Below, piece after piece: positions 1-11,447 of a stretch of DNA of 64,000 nt; positions within the stretch are counted from its first letter, which is position 1; every line of letters starts with the position of its first letter. The DNA lies in contig JAMKCF010000001.1 in NCBI GenBank assembly GCA_023634235.1, positions 15,882,258-15,946,257 on the forward strand. The letters are read 5' to 3'. This DNA is from Pisaster brevispinus. Lineage: Eukaryota > Echinodermata > Asteroidea > Forcipulatida > Asteriidae. The position numbers were made by a program, and so were the translations under genes. Under the pieces are notes generated by a model. It saw only the letters and a program-made list of their open reading frames with translations, was not told the origin of the DNA and made no database searches.

Positions 1-574
1 AAAAACAACATTTATTCGGAACTCTTCCAATTTCAAGTCAAATTACACATTTTTTATGCAAACCTTTTCATCTTGCCAAAGACATGTCGACTGCGCCATA
101 ATATTTGTACACTACGAAGCCCCCAAATACATAAAGCATAACTTTTACCCCAAAACATAACAAAACAAACACAATATTCATACAATAGCAACTGTTTACC
201 AACTTGTTATTTATTATAATATTTACATGCATCATGTTCAAAAAAATAATCAGTATTTGTCACAAGTTAAATACCTTAGCATTGTTATTAAATTACAGAT
301 AAATAATTTTTGTAACAACGAATGAGGGTCATCTATTTTGTACTGGCCCACACAAATTATGTTTTAGGTGTACACTTTTTATGTTGGGATGAAAATAGTG
401 TAATCCTTAAGCGACAGTGTAAGCATTTCCCGGTAGGGATAGAATATTCAAAACCTTTAGAGATGTTGTGTGCATTTTCCGGTGGGGATAGAATATTCTA
501 AACCTTTAAAGATTTGTTTTCATTGACTCAAATTAGAGCAGATGTAACATTTTCAAGATTCCGCGTACATTTTT
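1..574. other. Leading AT-rich segment shared by both units, no gene seen
   Basis: It matches 31,964-32,531 closely up to the sequence cgcgtacattttt. There A passes directly into the first AGCTGTTTCGC hairpin, while B has about 390 bp of other DNA and a partial array copy first. No coding signal was recognised. Confidence 0.7.
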
Positions 575-663
575 AGCTGTTTCGCAGCAAAGCGCAGCGA
601 AACAGCTCTTGTTTTCGTTAAAGTTTTTTTAGCTGTTTCGCAGCAAAGCGCAGCGAAACAGCT
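575..663. repeat. Two tandem 33-bp hairpins opening the array
   Basis: Positions 575-607 and 631-663 each read AGCTGTTTCGC, an 11-nt centre, then GCGAAACAGCT, so each can fold with perfect 11-bp arms. Each is followed by CTTGTTTTCGTTAAAG or CTTGTTTTTGTTAAAG. The same module recurs singly, doubly or triply at the left side of several array copies in unit B (from 33,193, 35,037, 37,045 and 38,115). One variant has AGCGCAGCGCT at its centre, which lengthens the arms to about 16 bp with one mismatch. Confidence 0.85.
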
Positions 664-1492
664 CTTGTTTTTGTTAAAGTTTTTGTTTTTATTGTTTTTT
701 TTATTTTTATTTTTCAGACAGGAAGTCATTGACACAACGCACAATTCTTTCTAGGCAGCCTTTCGCATAGTTCCTAAAGAGCAATTGCAATGAAACTTTC
801 AGTGATGAAAGGCATTGGTGCAATAATGATCCCAAATTAATGAGGTCGTGATGACGTCATCACCTGTCACGTGACGTCATCTTAAAGGTTTCTAACTTAA
901 ATATTTGAAAATCCGTAATAAATCAGCCACAAGAGACCGTAGGTTTCTGTTTGCGGGATTGTATAGGGATTAATTAGGTCTTCATTTTATTCAGTGTGCG
1001 TGACCTCACATGACCTCTACTTCCGGTCGAAACCGGAAGCGCCTCGTTATTCAAAAGTGGAAATAGTTATGAAGTTGCTTTTAACGATGTTATTGTCTGG
1101 CAAGGGTGTGTAATTAAAAAAAAATACCGATGACGTCACAACACACAAGAGCGCCCTCTAGCGGCAGGTTGAAAACTTATCAAAATGGACTTTTTGAAGA
1201 TGTGTGTGGTGAAATTTTGTGTAATCACTTCAAAATTTACACACATGTTGATCGTCAGGCAGCCATCATATGTGTGAAATTTCAGATCGATGACGTCATC
1301 GGGGGTCACGTGACGCGGCATTAAAGATGCCTTTTTAATGTCGTATATCTCCCTAAGTGTTAGTGCGATCATGTTGAAACTTGGTAGTTTGTTGGATATT
1401 GGCAAGTTCTTGTAAATTCTGAAATGACGTCATGATGACGTCATCACATGATTTTTTATGATTTTTTGAAAAAGTTATGACGAAACAGCTTG

Positions 1493-1521
1493 GCATTTGT
1501 GCACAAATGCAATATGTCTAG
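1493..1521 (+). other. Helitron-like 3' terminus: palindrome plus CTAG
   Basis: A perfect 18-bp palindrome, GCATTTGTGCACAAATGC, is followed 7 nt later by CTAG and then T. Canonical Helitrons end in a short hairpin followed by CTRR and sit before a T. The same block ends at 33,183, 34,203, 35,027, 36,069, 37,032 and 38,105 in unit B, with CTAG each time. Confidence 0.65.
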
Positions 1522-2674
1522 TTTATTATTATTTTTGTATTTTTTTATTTTTTTAAATTTTTTTATTTGTATGTTTCAGCCAAAAACATTTGTATGCGTT
1601 ATTTTGCAATGTTCCCAATGAGCGATTGCAATGAAACTTTCAGTGATGAAAGGTATTGGTGCAATAATGATCCTAAAACAGTGATGTCATGATGACGTCA
1701 TCACCTGTCACGTGACGTCATCTTAAAGTTTCCTTTTTTTAAATATTTGAAAATCTATATCAAATCAACCACAAAAGACCGTAGGTTTCTGTTTGTGGGA
1801 TTGGGTGGGGATAAACTAGGTCTTCATTTTATTCAATGTGCGTGACCTCACATGACCTCTACTTCCGGTCGAAACAGGAAGTGCCTTGTACTTCAAAAGT
1901 GGAAATTTTTATGAAGTTGCTTTCAACGATGTTATTGATTGGCAAGTGTGGGCATTACAAAAAAATACCGATGACGTCACAACACACAAGAGCGCCCTCT
2001 AGCGGCAGGTTGAAAACTGATCAAAATGGACTTTTTGAAGATGTGTGTGGTGAAGTTTGGTGTAATCACTTCAAAGTTTACACACATGTTGACCGTCAGG
2101 CAGTTGTCAAATGTGTGAAGTTTTAGATCGATGACATCATCGGGGGTCACGTGGCGTGGCATTAAAGGTGCCTTTTTGAAGTCGTATATCTCCCGAAATA
2201 TTAGTGCGATCATGTTGAAACTTGGTAGGTTGTTAGATATTAGCAAGTTCTTGTAAATTGTGAAATGACGTCATGATGACGTCATCACATGATTTTTTTT
2301 CATTTTTTGCCCCTTTAAGTCATGAAATGCTAGCGGAACATGCTATAATCAGTATTCGAATGTAAACCGGCTTGATAGGCTGTGTAAGCTTCGAAAACGA
2401 AGTGACGTTTTCATTTGTCAGGCTCGAATGATATGTCATTTAATTCGAAAACAAACCGATTCGGACGTTATCACTTGTCAAGTCTTAAGTATACAGTATT
2501 ACCAGATATATCGTACATAATCGATACAATATCACGGCATTCATTTTTCTATCGTAAATTTGACAATGATGTAAGTGAACGTCATCTCATTCGCCCATAC
2601 TTTACATTTTTTGAGAATCATCTTGTGGAAAGGGTTTCATAAATAAATGCATCAATATTGCCGCCTTCATTAAA

Positions 2675-2693
2675 TAGCGCCCTCTCGTGGCTG
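2675..2693 (-). promoter_or_regulatory. CTCF-like motif
   Basis: On the minus strand the site reads CAGCCACGAGAGGGCGCTA, which by hand fits about 17 of 19 positions of the animal CTCF consensus. The equivalent site in unit B (39,449-39,467) fits about equally. Binding is not shown; this is motif matching only. Confidence 0.4.
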
Positions 2694-3691
2694 AGTTGTA
2701 AGACTGCATTTAGATTTCCGTTTTGGCATTGGAAAAAAAAGAATGTTATTTTTAGTAAATTATCCAAAGTGATTGGAGTTGCCCAGTATAAAACGTAATT
2801 ACAGGGTTACATTGATTAGTCGTTTGTGATCAAAACAATTATTAAAACATTAACAGGGAGGATGTGGATAGACCCATTTTGGAAACATCCATTATGTAAT
2901 AAGACCTACCTGCTTTCATCATAGGGTGTTTGTGTTTCTTCAACGACCACCTTTGTTTCAGTTATTTTACTATTGTTTTTTACAACAGTATACATTTTAG
3001 GTACTGTACTACTGGTATACATTTTAATGCAAAGTTGCTATAATGTGTACGAGCGAGAGCTAAGGCTGTATGTTCCTCATTTTGGCAAGATCCATTCAGT
3101 TGATAATTAACCTTTACTAAAACTTTATAAATTTTAGCATTTTGTTCACCAACTTCATGGTGCAATCTTCTCTCCAACTCTATTAAACATGTAATCTTCT
3201 AACTCGGGTAAAATGAACTTAGAAGCTAAACATACTTCAGTTGCTATATCAAGTGAAATATTTTCCGTTTATAGTTATTAAACTCATATCGATGTAGAAG
3301 CAATAACTTAATGAAGTCTACAGATTTTCTTATTTCTTTTATTTTTTTTTATTTCGTTTTTGTAATCATTTGATTGTTTACATTTCTTAATATCAAATAA
3401 AAAATATGTTTTTATTTATTCAAATCATTTCAAAGTACAAGCAATAGGTAATAAAGTCTACATATTTTCTCAATTTGCCAGTTTTGAATTTGTTGATTAA
3501 AGAGACACATTATGTAGACTTTTATAATGGTTTTCAAAGTGTTTCAGCGGCCATTCTGATCTCAGGAGCCAACTCTGTCTCTAGACATGGTAACCGTTGC
3601 TGTGATCTTGACCGTGCATTACTCACTCAACACACGAGACATTCGAGACATACAGGTGTATGTCCCATACAAAGGACGAAGCAATAATGGT

Positions 3692-4029
3692 TAAGTGTCT
3701 TGCTTAAGGACACAAGTGTCACGAGTGGGGCCCACATCGACACCCTGCTGAACACAAGACAGAACTATACTGACTTGGCAGTTAAGTGACTTGTCTAAAC
3801 CATTGTACTGGTAATCAAGGATAACGTTACTGGCAGGACTTGCATGTACAGTGTTTTCAGAGAATTTGTGAATGCCGTTTTCAGGAACGTCAGAAAGTTG
3901 GCTTAGTTTTTACAAATTGTATTTATATCAACATTTTAAGTGTCTTGCCTAAGGTCACAAGTGTCATGAGTGGGGCCCACACCGACACCCTGCTGAACAC
4001 TAGACAGAACTATACTGACTTGGCAGTTA
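3692..4029 (+). repeat. Local direct repeat, two ~93-bp copies
   Basis: Copies at about 3,692-3,785 and 3,937-4,029 share the core TGTCTTGC(C/T)TAAGG and a tail ending in GACTTGGCAGTTAA, about 150 bp apart. Unit B has one copy (around 40,474-40,568), so A gained a duplication or B lost the interval by recombination between repeats. The core resembles conserved tails of some SINE/LINE families, but a family cannot be named. Confidence 0.7.
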
Positions 4030-5941
4030 ATTGATCAGTGTTGTTTTGTTCCATCAGTTAAACATTTTTTATAAATAAAGTGATGCATACTACATGTAGA
4101 TCAAAACATTTTCGAAAACCAAGAATCAATTTGTAAAGCTTTGTTCATTTCATGGAAAATTAATTCAAAGCGGGTTGCTTTCTTAAAAGAAGGGGCTTTT
4201 TCAAATTCCATGGAGGAAAGCTGTTTTGTTGAAATACATTACTCAAAGAGTGTACTGCAAAGTCTGTGGCAGGATACTGCACTTACAGCTATATGTCCCA
4301 TCCAAAGGACGAAGCAATAATGATGAACTTTTGTTTGTTCATTTCATATAAGGTTAATTCATAGCACGATACTTTCTCAAAAAAAGTGGTTTAATCAAAT
4401 TCCAAGCAAGAAGGCTGTTTTTTTAAATACGTTACTCAAAGAGTGTACAGCAAAGTCTGTGGCAGGATACTGCACTTTGGACTCTAAAATGTCTGCTAAT
4501 ATCTTAACACTGATTGAATGGGCACAAGAGGTATTAATACAATGAACTTTATTCTGTGTCATGTTATCTTGCGAGTGTATTTCTGTCAAATACAAAGTCT
4601 TTGTTGCAAAAGATAACATTTGAAGCCGAATATATGATTTCTTTCTGAGTGTTATGTTTCAAATAACCCATTCAGACCATCTTGTGCTGCTTTCCAATAT
4701 TGTGTATCAGTCAATCCGATGTGAGCAGGGTGTAGGTGATCTTGTACAAGTCATGAGGGTACATCAATCAGTCACTAATCCAGTGTGAAATGTTCTTTGC
4801 TGAAGATTCTGACTAAAATAACCAACAGAATAGTGTCGTTCACAGTCTGAAGACCTCTATTTTATTTCCTATAAAGAAAAGACAAAGATAAGGCACACAA
4901 TACACAATAAATTAGTTAGCTAACAATTTATCAATTGGCAAACACAAGTTGAAGCATTTATATAGATGGAAAGCTATCAGTATTACACCTCTAAGTGTCT
5001 CATTGCATTATTAATTTTTTATCACGTGTATACTCACTGCCTCAAAGAGAACTGTATAGGCCTAGAGGTACATGGACAGGTAACGTAGATGATGAGCAGC
5101 AAGTGAGGGTAAATTTGCTCCATCAGTTCGTAGCACTATGTTTGAGTGTGCTCTCAGCTGCATCCAATGGAAGACAGTCACACAGTATGACGAAGTCAAT
5201 GCAGATGATAAGTGGCAGCCAGGAGGGTGACCAGCTAAAATCCCTTGTAGCCCTGGGTACAGTTTCATGTTTGATGTATATCATCAGTTTGAAGTAACAG
5301 CAACAGCAGACAGTGTTGACACGGTCAATACAGTTGACAAGCAGTCAAGAGTCGTTTAGCTCCATTGCTTTCTGCATGCAGTTGATGGTACAGTTTGATG
5401 CTTCATGTGTTAGCTATGTTATCAACAAAGAACATACAACACACATTTTACTACCTGATTCTATAACATAACTTATATTTTTGTGAAAGAATCAGCCACA
5501 TTTAGTGATTTGGCAAATAGCAGCAAGCTATTATTAGTTGTGAATTGGGCATAATAATTTGGTATTGATTAAATACTGACATTCATGTGAAACCCTGTTT
5601 TGTAAAAGCCATAAACAGTGCAAGTGACATGTGAATCACTGGTCTCTGTTGGTTAAGTGTCAATGCATTATTTGACCATACAGATACATGGTGCTGAAAT
5701 GCAACTTTCTTTCACACACGTCTGATATCAAATCAGGTTCTGTTTGAGTGATAACATATCGACAGCTTAGCTAACCAGCCATGCTTGGTAGAGGACCAAA
5801 CACAAAAAACACATTTATAAGCTGTATCAGGTACTTCTAACTACAGAATGAAACTTACCTGCTATCACCTGGTATGTCTGATGATCTGTGTTAGGACATC
5901 TGTTGTCATGTGGGAATCATGATTATGACTTCCACTTATGA

Positions 5942-5996
5942 TGAGCCCGTGGATTTGTTTCCACAAGGCTCACAAGCACTGTAGATTACAGTGCTT
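5942..5996. other. Two adjacent hairpins, A only
   Basis: 5,942-5,972 has TGAGCC/GGCTCA arms around an inner TGGA/TCCA pair. 5,974-5,996 is a perfect hairpin, AAGCACTGTA-GAT-TACAGTGCTT (10-bp arms). They lie in a ~755-bp segment absent from unit B. They could be the end of a mobile element, but no partner end was found. Confidence 0.55.
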
Positions 5997-6846
5997 ATAA
6001 TGTATTGGTGTTTGTGTGCAACATCACTTTTTTTAGTCTGACAATTTCAGTTAACACTACAGCAAACAGCATATTCCTTGATCATATCTTACCTATACAA
6101 CTGGTTGATAAGTAGGGAGTTAACCAGCTCCATTGACTTGCTGCTATTGTACAAATTCTATGTCACTGAAAAAAAAAAATCACCAAGTTGTCATTTGTTA
6201 CCTACACAAATAATTCCTGATGAATGAACCATCTCATTCTATTATAAATACCATCTACATGTACATTTTATGTATTATTTTGCACTCTTCTGTACACATT
6301 TATGTAACCATTGTCAACATTACACAGTTTGTACTTTGTACATCACATAATATAGTTGTTTGTGTACTCTGTACATGTAATGATGTATGTTCTACATTTC
6401 AATGTACACTAGTTTATTTAAAATGTCATCAATTACAGTGTATTGTTTATGCGTGGCAATGTGTTTAATACCTTGTTCATCACTTAAAAACTAATATTGA
6501 TATGAAATAAAAGCAAAATTGTGAAATTAATGTGTACAAATGAATTGAAATGAAATGAATTGCTGTATGTACATGTAAACAGACAAATTATAGCCGCCTT
6601 CAACAATATTCAAAAACTGATTTACTTGCATTGCATTAATATAGTGACACATGGTTTAACTTCAACACATACTTGTATGACAGCACTTGCACTGCAGAGT
6701 GTCATACGACAATCTGAATTACTGCAATTTAGTTTTCATGTTCAATCCAAACATGGTTTTCAACAACTATTTGTTTTTATACCCCATGTACACTACCCTT
6801 TTCTATTTACTGGTCAATTCTCATATTGTACTATTTTCTAACAAGA

Positions 6847-6880
6847 GTATGGAATAAACGTCATATTGAATTGAATTGAA
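6847..6880 (+). repeat. LINE-like 3' tail with ATTGA repeats
   Basis: The string tatggaataaacg is followed by repeated ATTGA/ATTGAATTGA, the kind of short-repeat tail seen at 3' ends of several non-LTR retrotransposon families. It is shared with unit B (43,474-43,507), so it predates the duplication. No ORF is attached. Confidence 0.35.
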
Positions 6881-6913
6881 AAGTGCCACCATGACATATC
6901 CATTGAATTTCAT

Positions 6914-8399
6914 CTAAAACTTAATTGCAATTGACTCATGATAGCTGTAATATCTTGGAACTACATGGGTCTGGATAGAATCCATGTTTTTGATGTAAAC
7001 ATGGTCAACTAATGTTCCTCTCTCAGTAGTGGCTTCAGTAACACACTGCTTATAACCATGTTCTTGCATCACTTTCTCAACACAAGAAGATTGTTTGAAA
7101 ATATTTTCATTGAAATCACCCATAATAATGCATTTGTTGGATACTTTGTGTACTTCATCAAGCAAGAGTTTGAGAACTGCAATAAAATCTTTCATTACAT
7201 AAGATGGTGGTCGATAGATAACAACAACAGTTAAAGAAACTTCTGAAATGATGTCAAATGCAATATATTCAAGATTTGTCACTGGAATATTCAATCTAGA
7301 GAGCACTATGTCTTTTCTGGCACAAACAGCAACACCACCATGACTCTGTTCCTTTAATATCTGGGTAAGTAGACTAGAATTGTCATATGAATTACATCTT
7401 TGTTGGTGATACCATTTGAAATCAATCAAATCCAGATCATAACATGGCTCTCTATCAATCCATGTTTCAGTCAGACAAATGAAGTCAGATGACATATCTT
7501 TATTACATGTGAAATCCATTTGATGAACTTGTAATCCTTGAATATTATGCATCATAATGGTTATACTGTCATTATCATCTTCTACAAGTTTATTATTGCT
7601 CTTGTCATTATAGTCATCACTAAATGAAGCCATCTTACTCAGTGCATCCATCACTTCTCCATTGCAATAAATACATTTCTCACTGAATCCTTCTATCACA
7701 AGTCCATTAAGTGAGGTAACTCTACTCAAAGCAACATATGCTCGTCCTGCAGCAAATATACGATGAAGACAAATAACTGCTCTGTCTGTACTGAGTCCCT
7801 GAACTTTATGAACTGTACAAGCCCATGCCAACTTGAGAGGGAACTGATGTCGTACATACTGGTTAGTAACACTTTCTTCTACCATTTCAACAGATACAAC
7901 ATGCACATCTGGATTATTTGAAGACTGCCTTTTCAATTTTGACCCAATAGATTTGTTATCAAAATCAATTTCAATACGACTTGGTGACGACTGAGCTGCT
8001 AACGTAATTATTTGATGAACAGTTCCAACTGCTCCATTCACAAGTCCATCACTTACATCGATATTTCTCGTTAACATTACCCTAGCACCAATACCAAGCC
8101 ACAATGATTTTGATAATGAGGATTTTTTTCCTTTTATTTCAGCACGCTTCATATTACCACTTCTTTCATCTTTCTTCAAATCCCTGGCCAAAATACACAC
8201 ACAGTCTACACACTTTGCAAACAGGGTTTTCAAATTATATTCATCAACTTGCTTGTTACAAGGGTAAATATGCACAGCATCACTCCAATCTTCCCCAGTT
8301 TCACGTGATTGCAACATTGTCATGTCATCCTGCCTTAACTTTTCATTTTTCTTTCTTACACGCAGCCTGTTCAGTAGTTCAGCAAACTGTCCATCTTCC
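6914..8399 (-). pseudogene. Helentron copy A, helicase C-terminal half plus endonuclease
   Basis: The minus-strand reading frame holds the last PIF1-type helicase motifs (GARVMLTRN with [26 protein letters not shown]) and then an exonuclease-endonuclease-phosphatase domain with TETW, YRPPS and GDFN. The order helicase then nuclease is diagnostic of Helentrons. The final catalytic box reads SYHES where family members usually have SDH. It is separated from the upstream helicase half by loss of one T in the run at 8,400-8,402 (three T's here, four in unit B), so copy A cannot make the full protein. The domain itself has an open frame to the stop at 6,914. Confidence 0.88.
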
Positions 8400-8402
8400 T
8401 TT

Positions 8403-9901
8403 GTCTCATTATCTCAGTCAGTTCTACTTTCAGGAAGTTATCATTCCACAAATCACATTGAATAGTGCTTTGGTACAGAGATTTTCCTTTTACTGGAGGC
8501 AACTGATAGAAATCTCCAACAGCTATTAAACTGACATTACCAAATGAACCATAGTCTCTTGTTTGTTTTATCTGTCCTAGACGTCCATGAATGTAGCACA
8601 ATAATTTTTGATCTACCATTGAAATTTCATCTATAATTAAAATGTGTAACTGTTTAAATTTATTCCGAAGCGTACTGATCTTATCTTCACCGAGTGGCTG
8701 GTATGGCAATCTAGCATTTACAGGTATTGAGAATGCATTGTGAATAGTGGAACCGTTAATATTGAAAGCCGCAACACCAGTAGGAGCTGTAAGCAATACA
8801 GATACATCATCGGGATTTTCCATCATTCTAGCAAACAGTCTTGTTGCTTCATAATAAATTGATTTGATCAAATGACTCTTTCCTGTTCCAGCACCACCAG
8901 TGACAAAAACATGAAATGGCTCTATATGTTTCCCATTTGTCTTGTCCAAACACCACTGTCTGATTTTATAGAAAACTTGTTTCTGCTTAACATTTAATGC
9001 CCTGCACAATGCAATTGCTTCATGCTTGGATATTATATCTGAATATGGCTCAATGTTGCTCAATACTTCTTTATTACTGTCAGAATTCAAATCAGGAATT
9101 TCACATTCATCTTCAGAATCATTAACTAATTCAGGACGTTGGTTTTGGCATTCAAGTCTTTCTTGTTCTGTTTCAGGACAAATCTGAGCCCATGCATCTT
9201 CTTGTGGACCGAATTTCTCAAGAAATTGTTTTGCTTCATCCAGTGCCTCAACATTAGACTCATACGGAGATCGATTCTTTGCAACAATGCACTTGACAGA
9301 CTGCAGCTCATTCTTCAATCGAACAAAACCGTTCATGTAAAAGTCTTCAAACAAATCGAACTTTGACGGCTTCAGTTGTGCATCAACACGATATGGCAGA
9401 AATAATTGAAGGACACTCTGATAGTATTTCTCTGGACATTTGACAACTGAAAATCTAGGGTATCTAATGACTGCTGGATCAGTTCGACTTCGCTTCTGTA
9501 TATAACCTAAATGATTCTTTAATGTATGAACTGGCAACCGTTTCCTTTTACTTTCTCCTATGGTTTTGTTGCTGCCTGTATATATTACTCTATATTCTGA
9601 ACAGAATTTTCCTAAGCACATTGACTCAAATTCCTCAGTATCTGGCCTTCCAAGGTATCGATCAATTCTACTCGTCATCCATATGTCATCATCTCCATCA
9701 CATTTACTTTTAATCACACTTATCGGTAAACTCATTCTGACAGGATTCTCACCAACAGGTATAAACTGGACTTCTCTAGATCCTTCTTTCAATCTCAAAC
9801 CACAGACTCGATACACTGCTTCTTGTGCTGATACTTCACGATTATGCAGATACACAGAACCAAGTTTCTTCATACTCTGTTTTGCATCTAAATTACCTTT
9901 C
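8403..9901 (-). pseudogene. Helentron copy A, end of Rep region and helicase N-terminal half
   Basis: This frame carries helicase motif I (GGAGTGKS), Ia ([10 protein letters not shown]), II (LIIDEIS), III ([10 protein letters not shown]) and the start of motif IV (LTEIMRQ), preceded by the Helitron-specific linker. It is bounded by two single-base changes relative to unit B: an extra T at 9,902-9,903 on its N-terminal side and a missing T at 8,400-8,402 on its C-terminal side. In a living element it would be the 5'-to-3' PIF1 helicase acting with Rep during rolling-circle transposition. Confidence 0.88.
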
Positions 9902-9903
9902 TT

Positions 9904-11447
9904 GTGCCTCACTCTGAGCATGTGACAACAAGACACCCATTTCACGTTCAGCTTTAGCCATATACGATACTATGTAGGCCACACAAGCATACACATCACA
10001 GATAAACTGAATATCCATATTTGCATTCCAACATCTTATCAAATGAGGATTGTACAAATTGACCCAAACATCCTGTGGTTGTCTTTTCAGTACAATAGTG
10101 GTCTTCTTGCTTTAGACATTGTTGGCCTTTTCAAATTCCTGTTGTGTAATACCAATATGCTCAAACAATTCACTAGTTGTCGTGTGTTGGTTTTCTTCAT
10201 CTTTTATTGCAACCCAAAGTGACTTCAGTATTTTTTTTGCGTCATCACTTTCATTATCATCATTTTCATCATTCTCTTTTTCATCATCTGTTGACTGTGG
10301 TTGTGCAATAAATGTCTGTTTAGATGGTGGTCTAGGGAAATTAAACCTACACTCAGTACCTTTTTTCTTACACGACTTTGAATGCTTCCGGCTATGAAGC
10401 TGTACACGACTGACAATCTCATTAAGTTCATTATCTTCTTCCTTAGAGGGCAACCTACAACTGACATATCTATCAATAAATGTAACAACATCCTTGTCCT
10501 GATCATGTCCTAATCTTGGTGCATTTTCAATCCAGAAAAGACAATGTGTATGAGGAGATCCTCTTTGTTGAAATTCCATTCTGTAAAAATAATCATTCAC
10601 TTTTCCAATAGGTTCAGGCTTTGACATAATGACATTTCTTAAAAAAGTATGAAATCGTTTGTCAAACATTCTAGCTGCAGTAACAGGATTACTTCTCAAT
10701 ACATTGCATTTCTCATTCCAGTCCAAATCATTTACATCTCTTGAATCACCTTGCTGTCGCAGTATTGTGTTGATAACTTCAGGCCATCTCATATCTGCTG
10801 CTGAGAATGAGCAAAACCAAGTTGGGATTCCTAACTGTCTTATCATAGCTAAAACATCTTTCTGTGTTGCTTGCCAATATGGAGGTGTTCCTCTGATTGG
10901 TTTCAGAAATTTGTATCCACTATCAGACTTCAGAATGTCTCTTAATTGTTCCTTGTCGTTTATCATTCTTGCTTCTACTCTCTCATCATTGTACATTCTG
11001 CTAGAGTTTTTACGCAATGCAATAGAAACACATGACATCACTTTTTGAATTTCCAACAAATATTGTGCGTAAAAAAAATACTGAGTGTTTTTTGCAAACC
11101 TATTATCAGCATGCATCAGTCTGTTATGCAGATATCTACACAGAGTTAGCTTCACATCACGCTTATCACTAAATATGGGAGTTCCTTGAGAAAATAATGT
11201 TGGAAAGCATTTTGCTTCATTGCCATCTTCCATTAAAACTCTGACTGGATTATTTCCTTCACATGGTGCAACACAGAGTATATCATCAAAATACTGATCC
11301 AGAATTTCCTGACCTATATCTGCTGGCTGTAAACATGTATCAAGTGGAATTCCACGCAAGCGATCCTCATCAGTTTCCTCATCACTGTCAATCTTATCAA
11401 CTACTCCTTCATCACTTTTTGCACTTACTGCAACATCCTCCAATAGT
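9904..11447 (-). pseudogene. Helentron copy A, Rep (HUH nuclease) region
   Basis: Helitron_like_N-type Rep domain. The metal-binding HUH motif is in [11 protein letters not shown], and the paired catalytic tyrosines (AYIVSYMAK, Tyr-x3-Tyr) lie near 9,950-9,975. A nonsense codon at 10,112-10,114 (TAA where B has TTA) separates the two. At the other end the frame is cut by the transposon inserted at 11,448, so the apparent start of the open frame at 11,512 lies in transposon DNA and is not native. In active elements Rep nicks donor and target strands. Confidence 0.88.

Larger units (their letters stand above)
575..2310 (+). repeat. Tandem hairpin-ended repeat array, 2 copies (unit A)
   Basis: Two head-to-tail copies of a repeat whose right end is a palindrome followed by CTAG. 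Each carries the same sequence of motifs: a paired TGACGTCA/CACGTG block, an ETS-like inverted pair (ACTTCCGGT with ACCGGAAG or a variant), a conserved segment around GCGCCCTCTAGCGGC, and a closing double TGACGTCA. Copy 1 ends at CTAG 1,518-1,521. Copy 2 lacks the hairpin and runs into unique DNA near 2,310. Short ORFs inside recur only because the DNA repeats; they are not proteins. Likely non-autonomous Helitron-like elements (inference). Confidence 0.75.
2694..6913. other. Non-coding, repeat-derived DNA downstream of Helentron copy A
   Basis: No convincing gene. It holds a local direct duplication (3,692-4,029), short duplicated pieces around 4,240-4,480 (aagtctgtggcaggatactg occurs twice), diverged minisatellite-like DNA at 5,080-5,400, an A-only segment (about 5,315-6,070) with two hairpins, and a LINE-like tail at 6,847-6,880. 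A TTTATT at 6,413-6,418 would give an AATAAA on the minus strand downstream of the Helentron stop codon and is also present in B near 43,041. Confidence 0.6.

Noticed and set aside
553..744. Small ORFs with CFAALCCETA-like peptides, also at 33,180-33,509 and 38,041-38,340
   Set aside because: They are translations of the AGCTGTTTCGC palindromes on either strand and follow hairpin copy number, not codon use.
10119..10397. Serine/phenylalanine-rich plus-strand ORFs opposite the Helentron gene (also 15,659-16,072 and 49,387-49,800)
   Set aside because: Antisense shadows of conserved minus-strand coding sequence with low-complexity acidic or lysine-rich codons.
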